Shown here: positions 1 through 7,651 of the stretch, in pieces
How the letters are laid out: the number at the start of each line of letters is the position of its first letter
Position numbering within the stretch: the stretch's first letter is position 1
Assembly (NCBI GenBank): GCA_946480065.1
Contig: CAMLJA010000075.1
Span: 1 to 8,298 of the forward strand
Reading direction: 5' to 3'
Length of the DNA stretch: 8,298 nt
Source of the DNA: an uncultured Thermomonas sp.
GTDB lineage: Bacteria; Pseudomonadota; Gammaproteobacteria; Xanthomonadales; Xanthomonadaceae
Program-made: the position numbers and the translations under genes
The notes under the pieces: model-generated
Database searches by the model: none
Seen by the model: only the letters and a program-made list of their open reading frames with translations
Told to the model about the DNA's origin: nothing

Positions 1-162
1 GAGGGGGTGGAGAACGAGCGGGCGCTGGCGCTGCTGCGGCGCTACCGCTGCGACATGGTGCAGGGCTACCTGTTCAGCGCGCCGCTCGGCAGCGACGCCC
101 TGCTGGCCTGGTGCCGGCGCCATGCGGCGCTTGCGGACGCCGCGCGGCAGGCGCCGGCCTGA
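1..162 (+). CDS. C-terminal end of an EAL-domain cyclic-di-GMP phosphodiesterase (5' truncated by window edge)
   Basis: The reading frame is open from base 1 and ends in TGA at 160-162, giving 53 residues. It begins EGVE and continues to CDMVQGYLFSAPL. These are the last two conserved blocks of the EAL fold: the glutamate after the final catalytic strand and the glutamine of the QGY loop. EAL domains hydrolyse cyclic-di-GMP to linear pGpG with two divalent metal ions. The tail after the domain is short and Ala/Arg-rich, so EAL is probably the last domain. Whether GGDEF, PAS or membrane segments precede it cannot be seen. It is not a copy of the second EAL gene at 798-1559, whose matching region differs. 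The family call is firm; which protein it is remains unknown. Confidence 0.85.
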   Translation, partial: EGVENERALALLRRYRCDMVQGYLFSAPLGSDALLAWCRRHAALADAARQAPA

Positions 163-190
163 TCCCGGCCGTGCCCGCGGCCCGCATGGC

Positions 191-213
191 GGCGGCCCGG
201 CCCGTTGGCCGCC
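191..213 (+). terminator. weak hairpin after the EAL gene, possible terminator
   Basis: GGCGGCC at 191-197 can pair with GGCCGCC at 207-213 around a nine-base loop, about 30 bases after the TGA of the EAL gene. No T run follows, so intrinsic termination is not clearly supported. In DNA this GC-rich a 7-bp stem can arise by chance. The rest of 163-349 holds the rnk promoter and leader, and I see no gene there. Confidence 0.2.
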
Positions 214-256
214 TCCGGCCCGTCTGAATCCGGCTTGACCCGCCCTGGCGCGGCGG

Positions 257-285
257 TTGCCGGCGCCGGCGGGCCGGGCTATGGT
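257..285 (+). promoter_or_regulatory. probable sigma-70 type promoter of rnk
   Basis: A -35-like TTGCCG at 257-262 and a -10-like TATGGT at 280-285 are separated by 17 bases, the optimal spacing. The predicted start near 291-293 would leave a leader of about 58 bases before the rnk ATG. The TTG of the -35 box is also a possible in-frame start codon, but using it would add 31 Pro/Ala/Arg-rich residues that the Rnk family lacks. Read from sequence only. Confidence 0.45.
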
Positions 286-338
286 CTGCCCGACACCCAC
301 ACGGGCGGTGCCGGCAGGCGCCGCCCGTTCGCACATCC

Positions 339-343
339 GGAGA
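339..343 (+). promoter_or_regulatory. ribosome binding site deciding the rnk start
   Basis: GGAGA lies six bases before the ATG at 350. Together with family alignment it favours this ATG over the upstream in-frame TTG at 257. Confidence 0.6.
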
Positions 344-349
344 CCCGCC

Positions 350-787
350 ATGCCCACCCCCACCGCCACCCCGCTGCGCCCGCCCCTGCTGCTGTCCCGG
401 CTGGACGTGGAGCGGATCGAGGCGCTGCTGGAGCAGCCGCAGTTCCGCCACCTGGACACCGCCGGGCTGCAGGCGGAGCTGGCGCGGGCCGAGCTGGCCG
501 AACCCGCGCGCATGCCGGCCGACGTGATCACCATGAACTCCACCGCCCTGGTGCGGGTGGAGGACGGCGACCGCGGCGACCACCAGCGCGAGTTGACCCT
601 GGTCTACCCGCGCGACGCCGACGGCAGCGCGGAGAAGGTGTCGGTGCTGGCGCCGGTGGGCACCGCCCTGCTGGGCCTGCGCGCGGGCGACCGCATCGAC
701 TGGCCGATGCCGGGCGGCCGCAGCGCGCGGCTGGAGGTGCTGGCGATCCGCCACCAGCCCGAGGCCGCGGGCGAACTGCACCGCTGA
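350..787 (+). CDS. rnk: Rnk, nucleoside diphosphate kinase regulator / GreA-GreB-like RNA polymerase-binding protein
   Basis: The 145-residue product matches the Rnk family (136 aa in E. coli) over its whole length. A short N-terminal helical part (about 14-50: SRLDVERIEALLEQP) precedes the GreA/GreB C-terminal-type FKBP-like domain (about 56-140). Family signatures seen are P-ADVITMNSTALV (57-68), LVYP (84-87), VLAPVGTALLGLRAGD (99-114) and the terminal HQPEAAG (135-141). Rnk lacks the long Gre coiled coil; it binds RNA polymerase near the secondary channel and was first described in Pseudomonas as raising nucleoside diphosphate kinase levels and influencing alginate. The gene has its own likely promoter and a good ribosome binding site, so it is probably transcribed alone. 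Its stop lies 10 bases from the convergent EAL gene. The identity is secure; the physiological role in this organism is inferred. Confidence 0.93.
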   Translation: MPTPTATPLRPPLLLSRLDVERIEALLEQPQFRHLDTAGLQAELARAELAEPARMPADVITMNSTALVRVEDGDRGDHQRELTLVYPRDADGSAEKVSVLAPVGTALLGLRAGDRIDWPMPGGRSARLEVLAIRHQPEAAGELHR

Positions 788-801
788 GCTCGGCGGCTCA
801 G
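784..801. terminator. inverted repeat spanning the convergent stop codons of rnk and the EAL gene
   Basis: CTGAGC at 784-789 is the exact inverse of GCTCAG at 796-801, with a six-base loop. The TGA of rnk (785-787) and the TGA of the opposing EAL gene (800-798) both lie in the stem. A shared bidirectional hairpin between convergent genes is plausible, but no T tract follows on either strand and the stem is only 6 bp. Confidence 0.3.
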
Positions 802-1559
802 GCCTGGGTCCAGTCCACCTCCGGCAGCGCCTCGAACCCGGGGCGCGCGAACAGGAAGCCCTGGAACAGGCCCACGCCCATCCCGCGCAGCAGCGCGTAT
901 TCCGCCGCGGTTTCCACGCCCTCGGCGATCGCCTCGATGTCCAGCGCGCGGCACACCCCCAGGATCCCGCGCACGATCGCCTGGCGCACCGGGTCGGCGT
1001 CGATCGCGCGCACCAGCGCCATGTCCAGCTTGATGATGTCGGGCTGGAACTCGGCCAGCAGGTTGAGCCCGGAATAGCCGGCGCCGAAGTCGTCGATGGC
1101 GGTCTTGAACCCCTGCCGCTTGTACTCGCGGATGATGCCCTTCAGGTGCTCCTTGTCCACCAGCTCCTCGTTCTCGGTGATCTCGAAGATCAGCTGCGAG
1201 GTGGGGAAGCCGAAGCGCCGCGCCGCCTCCAAGGTGGCGCGGATGCAGGTCGCCGCCTGGTACACGGCGTTGGGCAGGAAGTTGATGCTGACGTAGCACG
1301 GCACCGCCAGCCGCGCCGCCAGCTCCACCGCCTTCACCCGGCACGACTGGTCGAACACGTAGCGGTTGTCCGGCGTAACCTGGGCCAGGATGGCCGCCGC
1401 CGGCTCGCCGCCGGTGCCGCGCACCAGCGCCTCGTAGGCGAACACGCTGCGCGTGCGCACGTCCAGGATCGGCTGGAACGCCATGGTGAAGGAGAACGGA
1501 AGCGGCGCTTCCGGCCGGCAGGCGTTGCACGGCGGTAACGGGCGGGGTTCGTCGGTCAT
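798..1559 (-). CDS. stand-alone EAL-domain cyclic-di-GMP phosphodiesterase
   Basis: The 253-residue product is almost entirely one EAL domain, with no GGDEF, PAS or membrane segment. All residues usually needed for hydrolysis are present: E43 in YEALVRG, N93 in SINFLPN, E126 in FEITE, the DD pair 156-157 in IDDFGAGYSGL, K177 in IIKLD, E213 in AEGVE and Q233 in FQGF. It should therefore be an active cytoplasmic enzyme converting cyclic-di-GMP to pGpG, favouring motility over biofilm. A short N-terminal segment carries a CNAC motif (C11 and C14) before the domain, which could bind a metal or respond to redox state; that is inference. I chose ATG 1559, with a GAG eight bases upstream; a GTG three codons earlier (1568) is possible. 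It converges on rnk and is last in the minus-strand block, 70 bases after the monooxygenase gene. Confidence 0.92.
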   Translation of the reverse strand: MTDEPRPLPPCNACRPEAPLPFSFTMAFQPILDVRTRSVFAYEALVRGTGGEPAAAILAQVTPDNRYVFDQSCRVKAVELAARLAVPCYVSINFLPNAVYQAATCIRATLEAARRFGFPTSQLIFEITENEELVDKEHLKGIIREYKRQGFKTAIDDFGAGYSGLNLLAEFQPDIIKLDMALVRAIDADPVRQAIVRGILGVCRALDIEAIAEGVETAAEYALLRGMGVGLFQGFLFARPGFEALPEVDWTQA

Positions 1560-1595
1560 CGCGGTCACTCGCTGCCACGGGCGCGTGGCCTGCCG

Positions 1596-1601
1596 AGGAT
1601 A
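1596..1601 (-). promoter_or_regulatory. possible -10 element for the EAL gene
   Basis: The minus strand reads TATCCT in the 70-base gap upstream of the EAL gene, which would start transcription near 1590 and leave a leader of about 30 bases. I see no convincing -35 box, so this is weak and the gene may instead be read through from the monooxygenase gene. Confidence 0.25.
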
Positions 1602-1629
1602 CGGGATGCGGCGCGCGAAGCGCGTCGCC

Positions 1630-1932
1630 TCAGCCGGCGGCGCGGCGCCAGGCGGAGATCGCGGGCGGACCCTGCAGGAGTTCCCCGGCGCTGGCGATGA
1701 AGGCCCGGAGCGCGGGGGCGTCCATGTGCGGGCCGAAGAAATGCCCGGCGCTGGACCAGCGCTCCAGCAGCAGGATGGCCTCCTGTTCCGGGTCCACCAG
1801 CAGCTCGATCCCGCGGCACTCCGGATCGCCCGCCACCACCTGCGCCACCAGCGCGCGGATCCGCGCCAGCGCCTGGTCGAACCGGCCTGCCGCGGCCTGG
1901 TAGCGCACCAGCATCACCACGTCGTCCCGCAT
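1630..1932 (-). CDS. antibiotic biosynthesis monooxygenase (ABM) domain protein, putative quinol monooxygenase
   Basis: The 100-residue product has the size and pattern of a single ABM domain (dimeric ferredoxin-like fold, as in YgiN): an opening strand VVMLVRYQ (5-12), a helix FDQALARIRALVAQV (18-32), the strands GIELLVDPE (41-49) and EAILLLERWSS (51-61), then H69, the helix with LRAF (75-78), and a terminal P90 before the last strand. Members of this family oxidise quinol-like compounds without cofactors or act in stress responses; the substrate cannot be told here. It is cytoplasmic, with no signal peptide or membrane segment. ATG 1932 was chosen because AGGGGA lies about eight bases upstream and the domain begins right after it; a longer frame to 1980 would add Arg/Gly-rich residues unlike the family. 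It follows the CorA-like gene by 75 bases. Confidence 0.82.
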   Translation of the reverse strand: MRDDVVMLVRYQAAAGRFDQALARIRALVAQVVAGDPECRGIELLVDPEQEAILLLERWSSAGHFFGPHMDAPALRAFIASAGELLQGPPAISAWRRAAG

Positions 1933-2007
1933 CGCATCCGTTCCCCTGCTTCCACCAGCGTTCCAACGGCGGCCGCGCACCGCTGCGGCCAGCGCGGCGC
2001 CGCGCGC

Positions 2008-3033
2008 TCAGATCCAGCGGCGCCAGCGCGCCACCAGCAGCGCCGCGGCGGTGAAGCCGCCCATCGCGCAGACCGCGGTCCAGAAGCCGCGCGCACCGGC
2101 CTCGAAGAACGGCGCCTGAAAGTTCATCCCCAGCACGCCGGCCACCAGTGCCAGCGTGCCCAGCAGCACGGTGACGAAGGTCAGCACGCGCATGGTGTCG
2201 TTGGTGCGCTCGGCGCTGCGCGAGGAATACAGCTCGAAGGTGCCCACCACCAGGTCGCGCGCGTTCTCCACCGCGTCCATGGCGCGCTCGAAGCGCTGTT
2301 CCAGCGCGCGGAAATGGCGGTCCACGTGGGTGTCGGCATCCGGCCGGAAATCCGGCCGCGCCATCGCGCCGAACACCGCGCGGTGCGGCGCCAGCAGCCG
2401 GCGCAGGCGCGATGCGGCGCGCCGCAGCCGGGCCAGCTCCGGCAGGCAGTGGCGGTGGCGGCGGCTGGCGAGCAGCGACACTTCGAGCCGGTCGACCTCC
2501 GCCTCCAGCTTGCTGACCGCGTCCAGGTAGCCGTCCACCAGCCACCCCAGCAGCGAGGCGGCGAAACTCTCCGCGCCAAGCGCGCCGATCCGGCTGTCGG
2601 CCTGCTCGCGCGCGCGCAGCGCGTCCAGGAAGCCCAGCCCGCCGACATGCACGCTGATCACCACCCGCTGGCCGCACAGCAGCAGCAGTGGATGGCCGCC
2701 GAAGCGCACGCCGTCCTCGGATTCCACCGCCACCGCCTGCACCAGGAACCAGTCGTCATGGTTGCGCAGCGAGGCGCCGCCGCCGGCGTCCAGGCCGCGC
2801 GCCTCCAGGCCGCGCATGCCCAGGCGCCGGGCCAGCGGCAGGGCAGCCTCCAGCGCCGAGGGCACGGCGCCCGCCTCCACGTCCACCCACAGCAGCTGGT
2901 CCTGGCCGGGCGATGCGCCCTCCAGTTCGTCCGCGGACAGCGCGCGGTCGGGCCCGCGGGTGTCGAACAGCACCGCGCGCACCTGCGCGGGCCGGTTCGT
3001 TTCCTGGTTGCCGCCGCTGCCGTCCTTCGCCAT
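2008..3033 (-). CDS. CorA-family divalent metal cation transporter (GMN-motif membrane protein)
   Basis: The 341-residue product has the CorA/ZntB plan: a large N-terminal cytoplasmic alpha/beta domain (about 18-150), a long helical stalk (about 155-280) and two C-terminal membrane helices (about 283-301 and 317-336). The stalk ends in NDTMRVLTFVT, the usual lead-in to the first membrane helix. That helix ends in the pore signature GMN at 302-304, followed by F. The chain ends in a basic RWRRWI tail, expected on the cytoplasmic side. CorA proteins are homopentamers carrying Mg2+, Co2+ or Ni2+; ZntB relatives carry Zn2+. The E. coli ZntB signature is GVN, so GMN favours CorA-like, but the periplasmic loop here (QAPFFEAGARG) lacks the classical MPEL, so the ion is uncertain. 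ATG 3033 is the only good start downstream of an in-frame TGA, though its ribosome binding site is weak. The gene lies 47 bases after the small membrane protein gene. Confidence 0.9.
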   Translation of the reverse strand: MAKDGSGGNQETNRPAQVRAVLFDTRGPDRALSADELEGASPGQDQLLWVDVEAGAVPSALEAALPLARRLGMRGLEARGLDAGGGASLRNHDDWFLVQAVAVESEDGVRFGGHPLLLLCGQRVVISVHVGGLGFLDALRAREQADSRIGALGAESFAASLLGWLVDGYLDAVSKLEAEVDRLEVSLLASRRHRHCLPELARLRRAASRLRRLLAPHRAVFGAMARPDFRPDADTHVDRHFRALEQRFERAMDAVENARDLVVGTFELYSSRSAERTNDTMRVLTFVTVLLGTLALVAGVLGMNFQAPFFEAGARGFWTAVCAMGGFTAAALLVARWRRWI

Positions 3034-3080
3034 CCGCGCATCAGCGCACAGGCGGGATCAACGCCGCGCAAAGGTCCGGT

Positions 3081-3230
3081 TCACGCGCGCCCGGCGCTCC
3101 ACAGCGCGTACACCAGCAGCAGGCCGAAGCCCAGCTTGGCCGCCACCACCCCCGCCAGCCCCAGCCACAGCGGCCAGGCCGGTTCGGACGGACGGGGCGT
3201 GCGCGGGGGCCGCGGGTCGCTGGTGTCCAT
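3081..3230 (-). CDS. small single-helix membrane protein, 49 aa, unknown function
   Basis: A complete 49-codon frame runs from ATG at 3230 to TGA at 3083-3081. Residues 2-18 are Pro/Arg/Ser-rich and polar. Residues 19-44 form one hydrophobic segment starting WPLWLGLAGVVAAK and ending LLLVYALW, with a lone Lys at 32, so a single membrane helix is likely. Almost every codon ends in G or C (exceptions CGT and GAA), as in the neighbouring genes, and GGAAG lies ten bases before the ATG, which support real coding. It lies between the Mrr-like gene (63 bases upstream) and the CorA-like gene (47 bases downstream) on the same strand. It is also in the same reading frame as the Mrr-like gene, separated by one TAG and 21 further open codons. 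I do not recognise a family; it could be an accessory membrane peptide for either neighbour. Confidence 0.7.
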   Translation of the reverse strand: MDTSDPRPPRTPRPSEPAWPLWLGLAGVVAAKLGFGLLLVYALWSAGRA

Positions 3231-3293
3231 GGGCGCGCTGCTTCCGGTTCGGATGCATGGCGATACGCACGGCGGGGACCGCCGGATGCCGGC

Positions 3294-4055
3294 CTACATC
3301 TCCGGCGCGGACGCGTTGATGGCCCGGCCGGGTGCCTGCGCGCGCTGCATGCCCGCATCGGCTGGCGCGGCGTTGACGCCCAGCGCGGCGGCCGCAGGCA
3401 GCGACGCCGTCGCAGGAGCAGCCGGGGGCGATCCCGGGCGCGGCGGCCGCGCGTGCGCGACCGGCGCCACGTCGTCCGGGGGCGACACGACCGCGCGGTA
3501 GGCCAGCAGCATGCCGGCGAACACCAGCGCGGCCCCCGCCAGCTTCGCCAGCCACATGGCATCCCCGGCCGCGTCGGCGGGCGCCGGCGCCATTCCGTGG
3601 CCGCGCACCGGCCAGTCCCAGTCCATCGGCGAACGGCGCGCCGCCGGCGGCAGGGCCAGCAGCGCGTCGGGCACCGGCCCCAGCATCCGCCGCAGCGCCT
3701 CGCCATCGACCAGCTCGACCCGGCCATCGCCGGCCGCGGCGGCGAGCGCGGCCGGGCTGAACGCCCCGCAGGCGACCAGCACGCCACCGTTGGCGCCTTC
3801 GCGCTCCATCAAGATGCGCAGGTCGCGGACCGCCTCCGCGGGAACCGGGCGGGCATTCCACTGCGGGCAGCACACCAGCCGCAGGGCAGCATCGTCATCG
3901 CGGCGCAGCTTCAGGACGATGCCGGCGCCGGTGCCGCAATGCTCCACGCGATGGCCGCGGCCGCGGTAATGCACCGCCAGCATCGCCTCCAGCTGCTCCC
4001 ACGGCAGCCGTGCCAGCGCGTCCTGCGGTCGGCTTGCGTCCCCGAATCCGAACAT
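3294..4055 (-). CDS. membrane-anchored Mrr/restriction-endonuclease-like protein with degenerate catalytic core
   Basis: The 253-residue product has three parts. Residues 17-128 follow the Mrr_cat-type PD-(D/E)xK pattern: LPWEQLEAMLAVHYRGRGHRVE (17-38), a GxGI strand (43-50), an LRLVCCPQW strand (58-66), PVPAEAVRDLR (70-80), GVLVACGAFSPAALA (91-105) and VELVDGEALRRML (113-125). Active Mrr-like nucleases have DGGID and later QxK at the second and third blocks; here these read GAGIV (43-47) and CCP (62-64), so the metal-binding acid and catalytic lysine appear lost. Residues 167-187 are one membrane helix. Residues 190-253 are a Pro/Ala-rich tail, probably periplasmic. ATG 4055 is fixed by GGAGG five bases upstream. 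Such proteins are often annotated as restriction endonuclease, but DNA cleavage seems unlikely. There is no methylase or other restriction gene nearby. A DNA-binding or scaffold role at the membrane is conjecture. Confidence 0.72.
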   Translation of the reverse strand: MFGFGDASRPQDALARLPWEQLEAMLAVHYRGRGHRVEHCGTGAGIVLKLRRDDDAALRLVCCPQWNARPVPAEAVRDLRILMEREGANGGVLVACGAFSPAALAAAAGDGRVELVDGEALRRMLGPVPDALLALPPAARRSPMDWDWPVRGHGMAPAPADAAGDAMWLAKLAGAALVFAGMLLAYRAVVSPPDDVAPVAHARPPRPGSPPAAPATASLPAAAALGVNAAPADAGMQRAQAPGRAINASAPEM

Positions 4056-4060
4056 CGGTC

Positions 4061-4065
4061 CCTCC
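4061..4065 (-). promoter_or_regulatory. strong ribosome binding site of the Mrr-like gene
   Basis: On the minus strand GGAGG lies five bases before the ATG at 4055, the strongest such site in the minus-strand block, and settles that start. The rest of 4066-4144 has a GC-rich direct repeat of GCGGGCGCC near 4120-4137 and a less GC-rich stretch around 4093-4119 that could hold a promoter, though I find no clear -10/-35 pair. Confidence 0.6.
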
Positions 4066-4144
4066 CCCGCGCCGACGGTACGGCAGCAGGGGCGTCATTC
4101 CCACGTTCAGATTGCACATCGCGGGCGCCGCGGGCGCCGGCGGA

Positions 4145-4432
4145 TCAGCCTTCCAGCAGCGCGCGCAGCTGGGACACGGTGGCACCGTCCTCGATCACCA
4201 CTTCCTCGCCCGCCAGCAGCGGCGCGAAGGCCGTTCCCACCAGCGCGCGCAGGCCGCGTTCGGCCAGGTCCAGCGAACCGGCGTAGGCCAGGGAGCCCAA
4301 CCGGTGTGCGCAGTCCAGCGAGGGCTGCATGCACAGCGGGACCAGCACCATCGATCCGGGCGACCCGGCCGAGGCATACACCCCCAGCCGCACCACGTCC
4401 GCATCGGCAACTCGTTCGGGCACGTCGCGCAT
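4145..4432 (-). CDS. hypothetical protein, 95 aa
   Basis: I do not recognise this protein. It is soluble by appearance, with no signal peptide or membrane helix. It reads as a compact alpha/beta fold: a strand at about 13-20 (VVRLGVYA), another at 28-34 (SMVLVPLC), a helical stretch 42-62 with a SLAYAGSLDLAERGL pattern, the segment ALVGTAFAPLLAGEEVVIED (63-82), and a final helix VSQLRALLEG (86-95). It has two cysteines, C34 and C41. High G/C at third codon positions supports real coding. ATG 4432 was preferred over the longer frame to 4501 because GGGAG lies eight bases before it and the extra residues would be Arg/Pro-rich and unstructured. It lies between the DUF3147 gene (86 bases upstream) and the Mrr-like gene (89 bases downstream), all on one strand. 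Confidence 0.68.
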   Translation of the reverse strand: MRDVPERVADADVVRLGVYASAGSPGSMVLVPLCMQPSLDCAHRLGSLAYAGSLDLAERGLRALVGTAFAPLLAGEEVVIEDGATVSQLRALLEG

Positions 4433-4469
4433 CTGGACGGCTCCCGGTTTGTGCGGACGGGCAGTCTGC

Positions 4470-4482
4470 GCCCGGCGCGGGC
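4470..4482 (-). terminator. short GC hairpin between DUF3147 and the 95-aa gene
   Basis: GCCCG at 4470-4474 and CGGGC at 4478-4482 pair around a three-base loop, about 35 bases past the stop of the DUF3147 gene. There is no T run and the stem is only 5 bp, so a role as terminator is weakly supported. Confidence 0.15.
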
Positions 4483-4518
4483 GGCTGTCACGCCGGTGCA
4501 TTCATGTAGCTGAAGGCG

Positions 4519-4872
4519 CTACGGCAGCAGTGTGATCCCGAACGGCCGCAGCGCCAGCGCGAACAGCCAGAAGCAGGCCACGGTGATGGCCGCGCTGGCC
4601 GCCAGCGTGGGCCAGAACCCCAGCCGCGGCAGCAGCATCGGGAACGCCAGGAACATCGGCAGCGTGGGCAGCACGTACCAGAACGTGTACCAGGCGTGGT
4701 TGGCGATCTTCGCCTGCGGCTGCTTCTCCACGTACAGCCAGACCAGCGCCAGCAGCGTGACCAGCGGCAGCGCCGCCACGAACCCGCCCAGCCGGTCGCT
4801 GCGCTTGGCCGCCTCGGACACCGCCACCACCACCGCGGCGGTGATGAGGTACTTGCTGATCAGCCAGGCCAT
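4519..4872 (-). CDS. DUF3147 family membrane protein
   Basis: The 117-residue product matches the DUF3147 pattern: an opening LISKYLITAAVVVAVSEAAKRS (4-25), then LGGFVAALPLVTLLALVWLYVEK (28-50), a soluble turn, WYTFWYVLPTLPMFLAFPMLL (61-81) and a last helix at about 86-108. It therefore has four membrane helices and belongs in the inner membrane. The biochemical role of the family is not known to me. ATG 4872 gives the usual family start; the longer frame to 4917 would add 15 polar residues and overlap the intergenic hairpin. A GGAA lies only three bases before the ATG, so the ribosome binding site is poor. The gene follows the 119-aa gene by 51 bases. Confidence 0.87.
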   Translation of the reverse strand: MAWLISKYLITAAVVVAVSEAAKRSDRLGGFVAALPLVTLLALVWLYVEKQPQAKIANHAWYTFWYVLPTLPMFLAFPMLLPRLGFWPTLAASAAITVACFWLFALALRPFGITLLP

Positions 4873-4900
4873 GGGTTCCGGATTGCTGCGAAGGGGTGGT

Positions 4901-4921
4901 GCGGATTGTCGCCGCATCCGC
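4901..4921 (-). terminator. small inverted repeat between the 119-aa gene and DUF3147
   Basis: GCGGAT at 4901-4906 pairs with ATCCGC at 4916-4921 around nine bases, directly after the stop codon of the 119-aa gene. Without a T run this is at best a weak terminator or pause site. Confidence 0.2.
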
Positions 4922-4923
4922 CC

Positions 4924-5283
4924 TCAGCCCAGCAGCCGGTCCACCTGCCGGAGCAGGTGGGGGACGCAGGCGTGGGCCAGGGTCCAGGCCTGGGCGAGTT
5001 CACCGGCGGGCGCCCCGGCGCCGCCGGCGCGGGCCAGGTGGCGGCCGGCGGCGATCAGGCGCGGGGCGTGGTCGAGTTCGGCCAGCAGGGCGGGCGCGTC
5101 GCGGCCCAGGGCGGCCAGGGCCTGGGCCAGACGCTCCAGCGGCGGGTCGATGCCGGCGCGCACCGCGGGATCGTCGCGGTACTGCGCCCCGTCGCGGCCG
5201 GCCATGCCGGCGGCCAGTGCCGCCGCGGCGGCCTGGACCTGGCGCAGCGCGTCGCGGGCCGGCGGTGGCGTGGCGGGCGTCAT
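4924..5283 (-). CDS. hypothetical Ala-rich helical protein, 119 aa
   Basis: I do not recognise a named family. The product is soluble and strongly Ala/Leu/Arg-rich, with helical stretches at about 8-28, 48-62, 64-86 and 94-118 separated by Gly/Pro turns, suggesting a small helical bundle. Near-complete use of G/C at third codon positions and good codon choice over the whole frame support it as real. ATG 5283 is used because the residues before it in the open frame belong to the intergenic region. No convincing Shine-Dalgarno precedes it; a poor -10-like TACCCT ends five bases before the ATG on the minus strand. It is the first gene of the minus-strand block and divergent from parC with 99 bases between. 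Confidence 0.65.
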   Translation of the reverse strand: MTPATPPPARDALRQVQAAAAALAAGMAGRDGAQYRDDPAVRAGIDPPLERLAQALAALGRDAPALLAELDHAPRLIAAGRHLARAGGAGAPAGELAQAWTLAHACVPHLLRQVDRLLG

Positions 5284-5370
5284 GGCGCAAGGGTAGCGCG
5301 GTCCGGCACCGGCCACGCCGGCGGACAGGCACGGGACCGAACGGGCGGCGGGACGGCGGGCGCCGGCCGA

Positions 5371-5376
5371 TAGAAT
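5371..5376 (+). promoter_or_regulatory. -10 element of parC, positioned for a leaderless transcript
   Basis: TAGAAT matches the sigma-70 -10 consensus in five of six positions and stands out in otherwise GC-only sequence. With standard spacing (last T at -7) the first transcribed base is 5383, the A of the parC ATG. No Shine-Dalgarno lies between it and the ATG, only GGGCGC. No good -35 box is seen 16-18 bases upstream. The remaining bases of 5284-5370 show no gene. Confidence 0.5.
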
Positions 5377-5382
5377 GGGCGC

Positions 5383-7632
<2,250 letters not shown>

Positions 7633-7651
7633 CCGGTGCAGCGGCGGCGAG

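Noticed and set aside
186..227. A 13-codon ATG frame in the gap before rnk
   Set aside because: It is very short, lacks a ribosome binding site, and ends before the rnk promoter; chance open frames of this size are common at this GC content.
257..349. Longer rnk start at TTG 257
   Set aside because: The extra 31 residues are not family-like, no ribosome binding site precedes the TTG, and the same bases form a good -35 box. ATG 350 has GGAGA six bases upstream.
1612..1624. CGCGC-GAA-GCGCG hairpin after the monooxygenase gene
   Set aside because: A 5-bp alternating GC stem with no T run is expected by chance in this composition; it overlaps the likely upstream region of the EAL gene.
4120..4137. 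Direct repeat of GCGGGCGCC before the Mrr-like gene
   Set aside because: Two adjacent nine-base copies of a pure GC word in very GC-rich DNA do not justify a repeat or binding-site call.
1453..4286. Long plus-strand open frames (1453-3501 and 2688-4286) opposite the minus-strand block
   Set aside because: They are Arg/Pro/Ala/His-rich, match no family, and cross gene boundaries and intergenic gaps of the well-supported minus-strand genes.
5284..5382. Possible second leaderless promoter for the minus-strand 119-aa gene (TACCCT five bases before its ATG)
   Set aside because: TACCCT matches only three consensus positions and has no -35 box, so it is noted in the gene entry but not called as a promoter.
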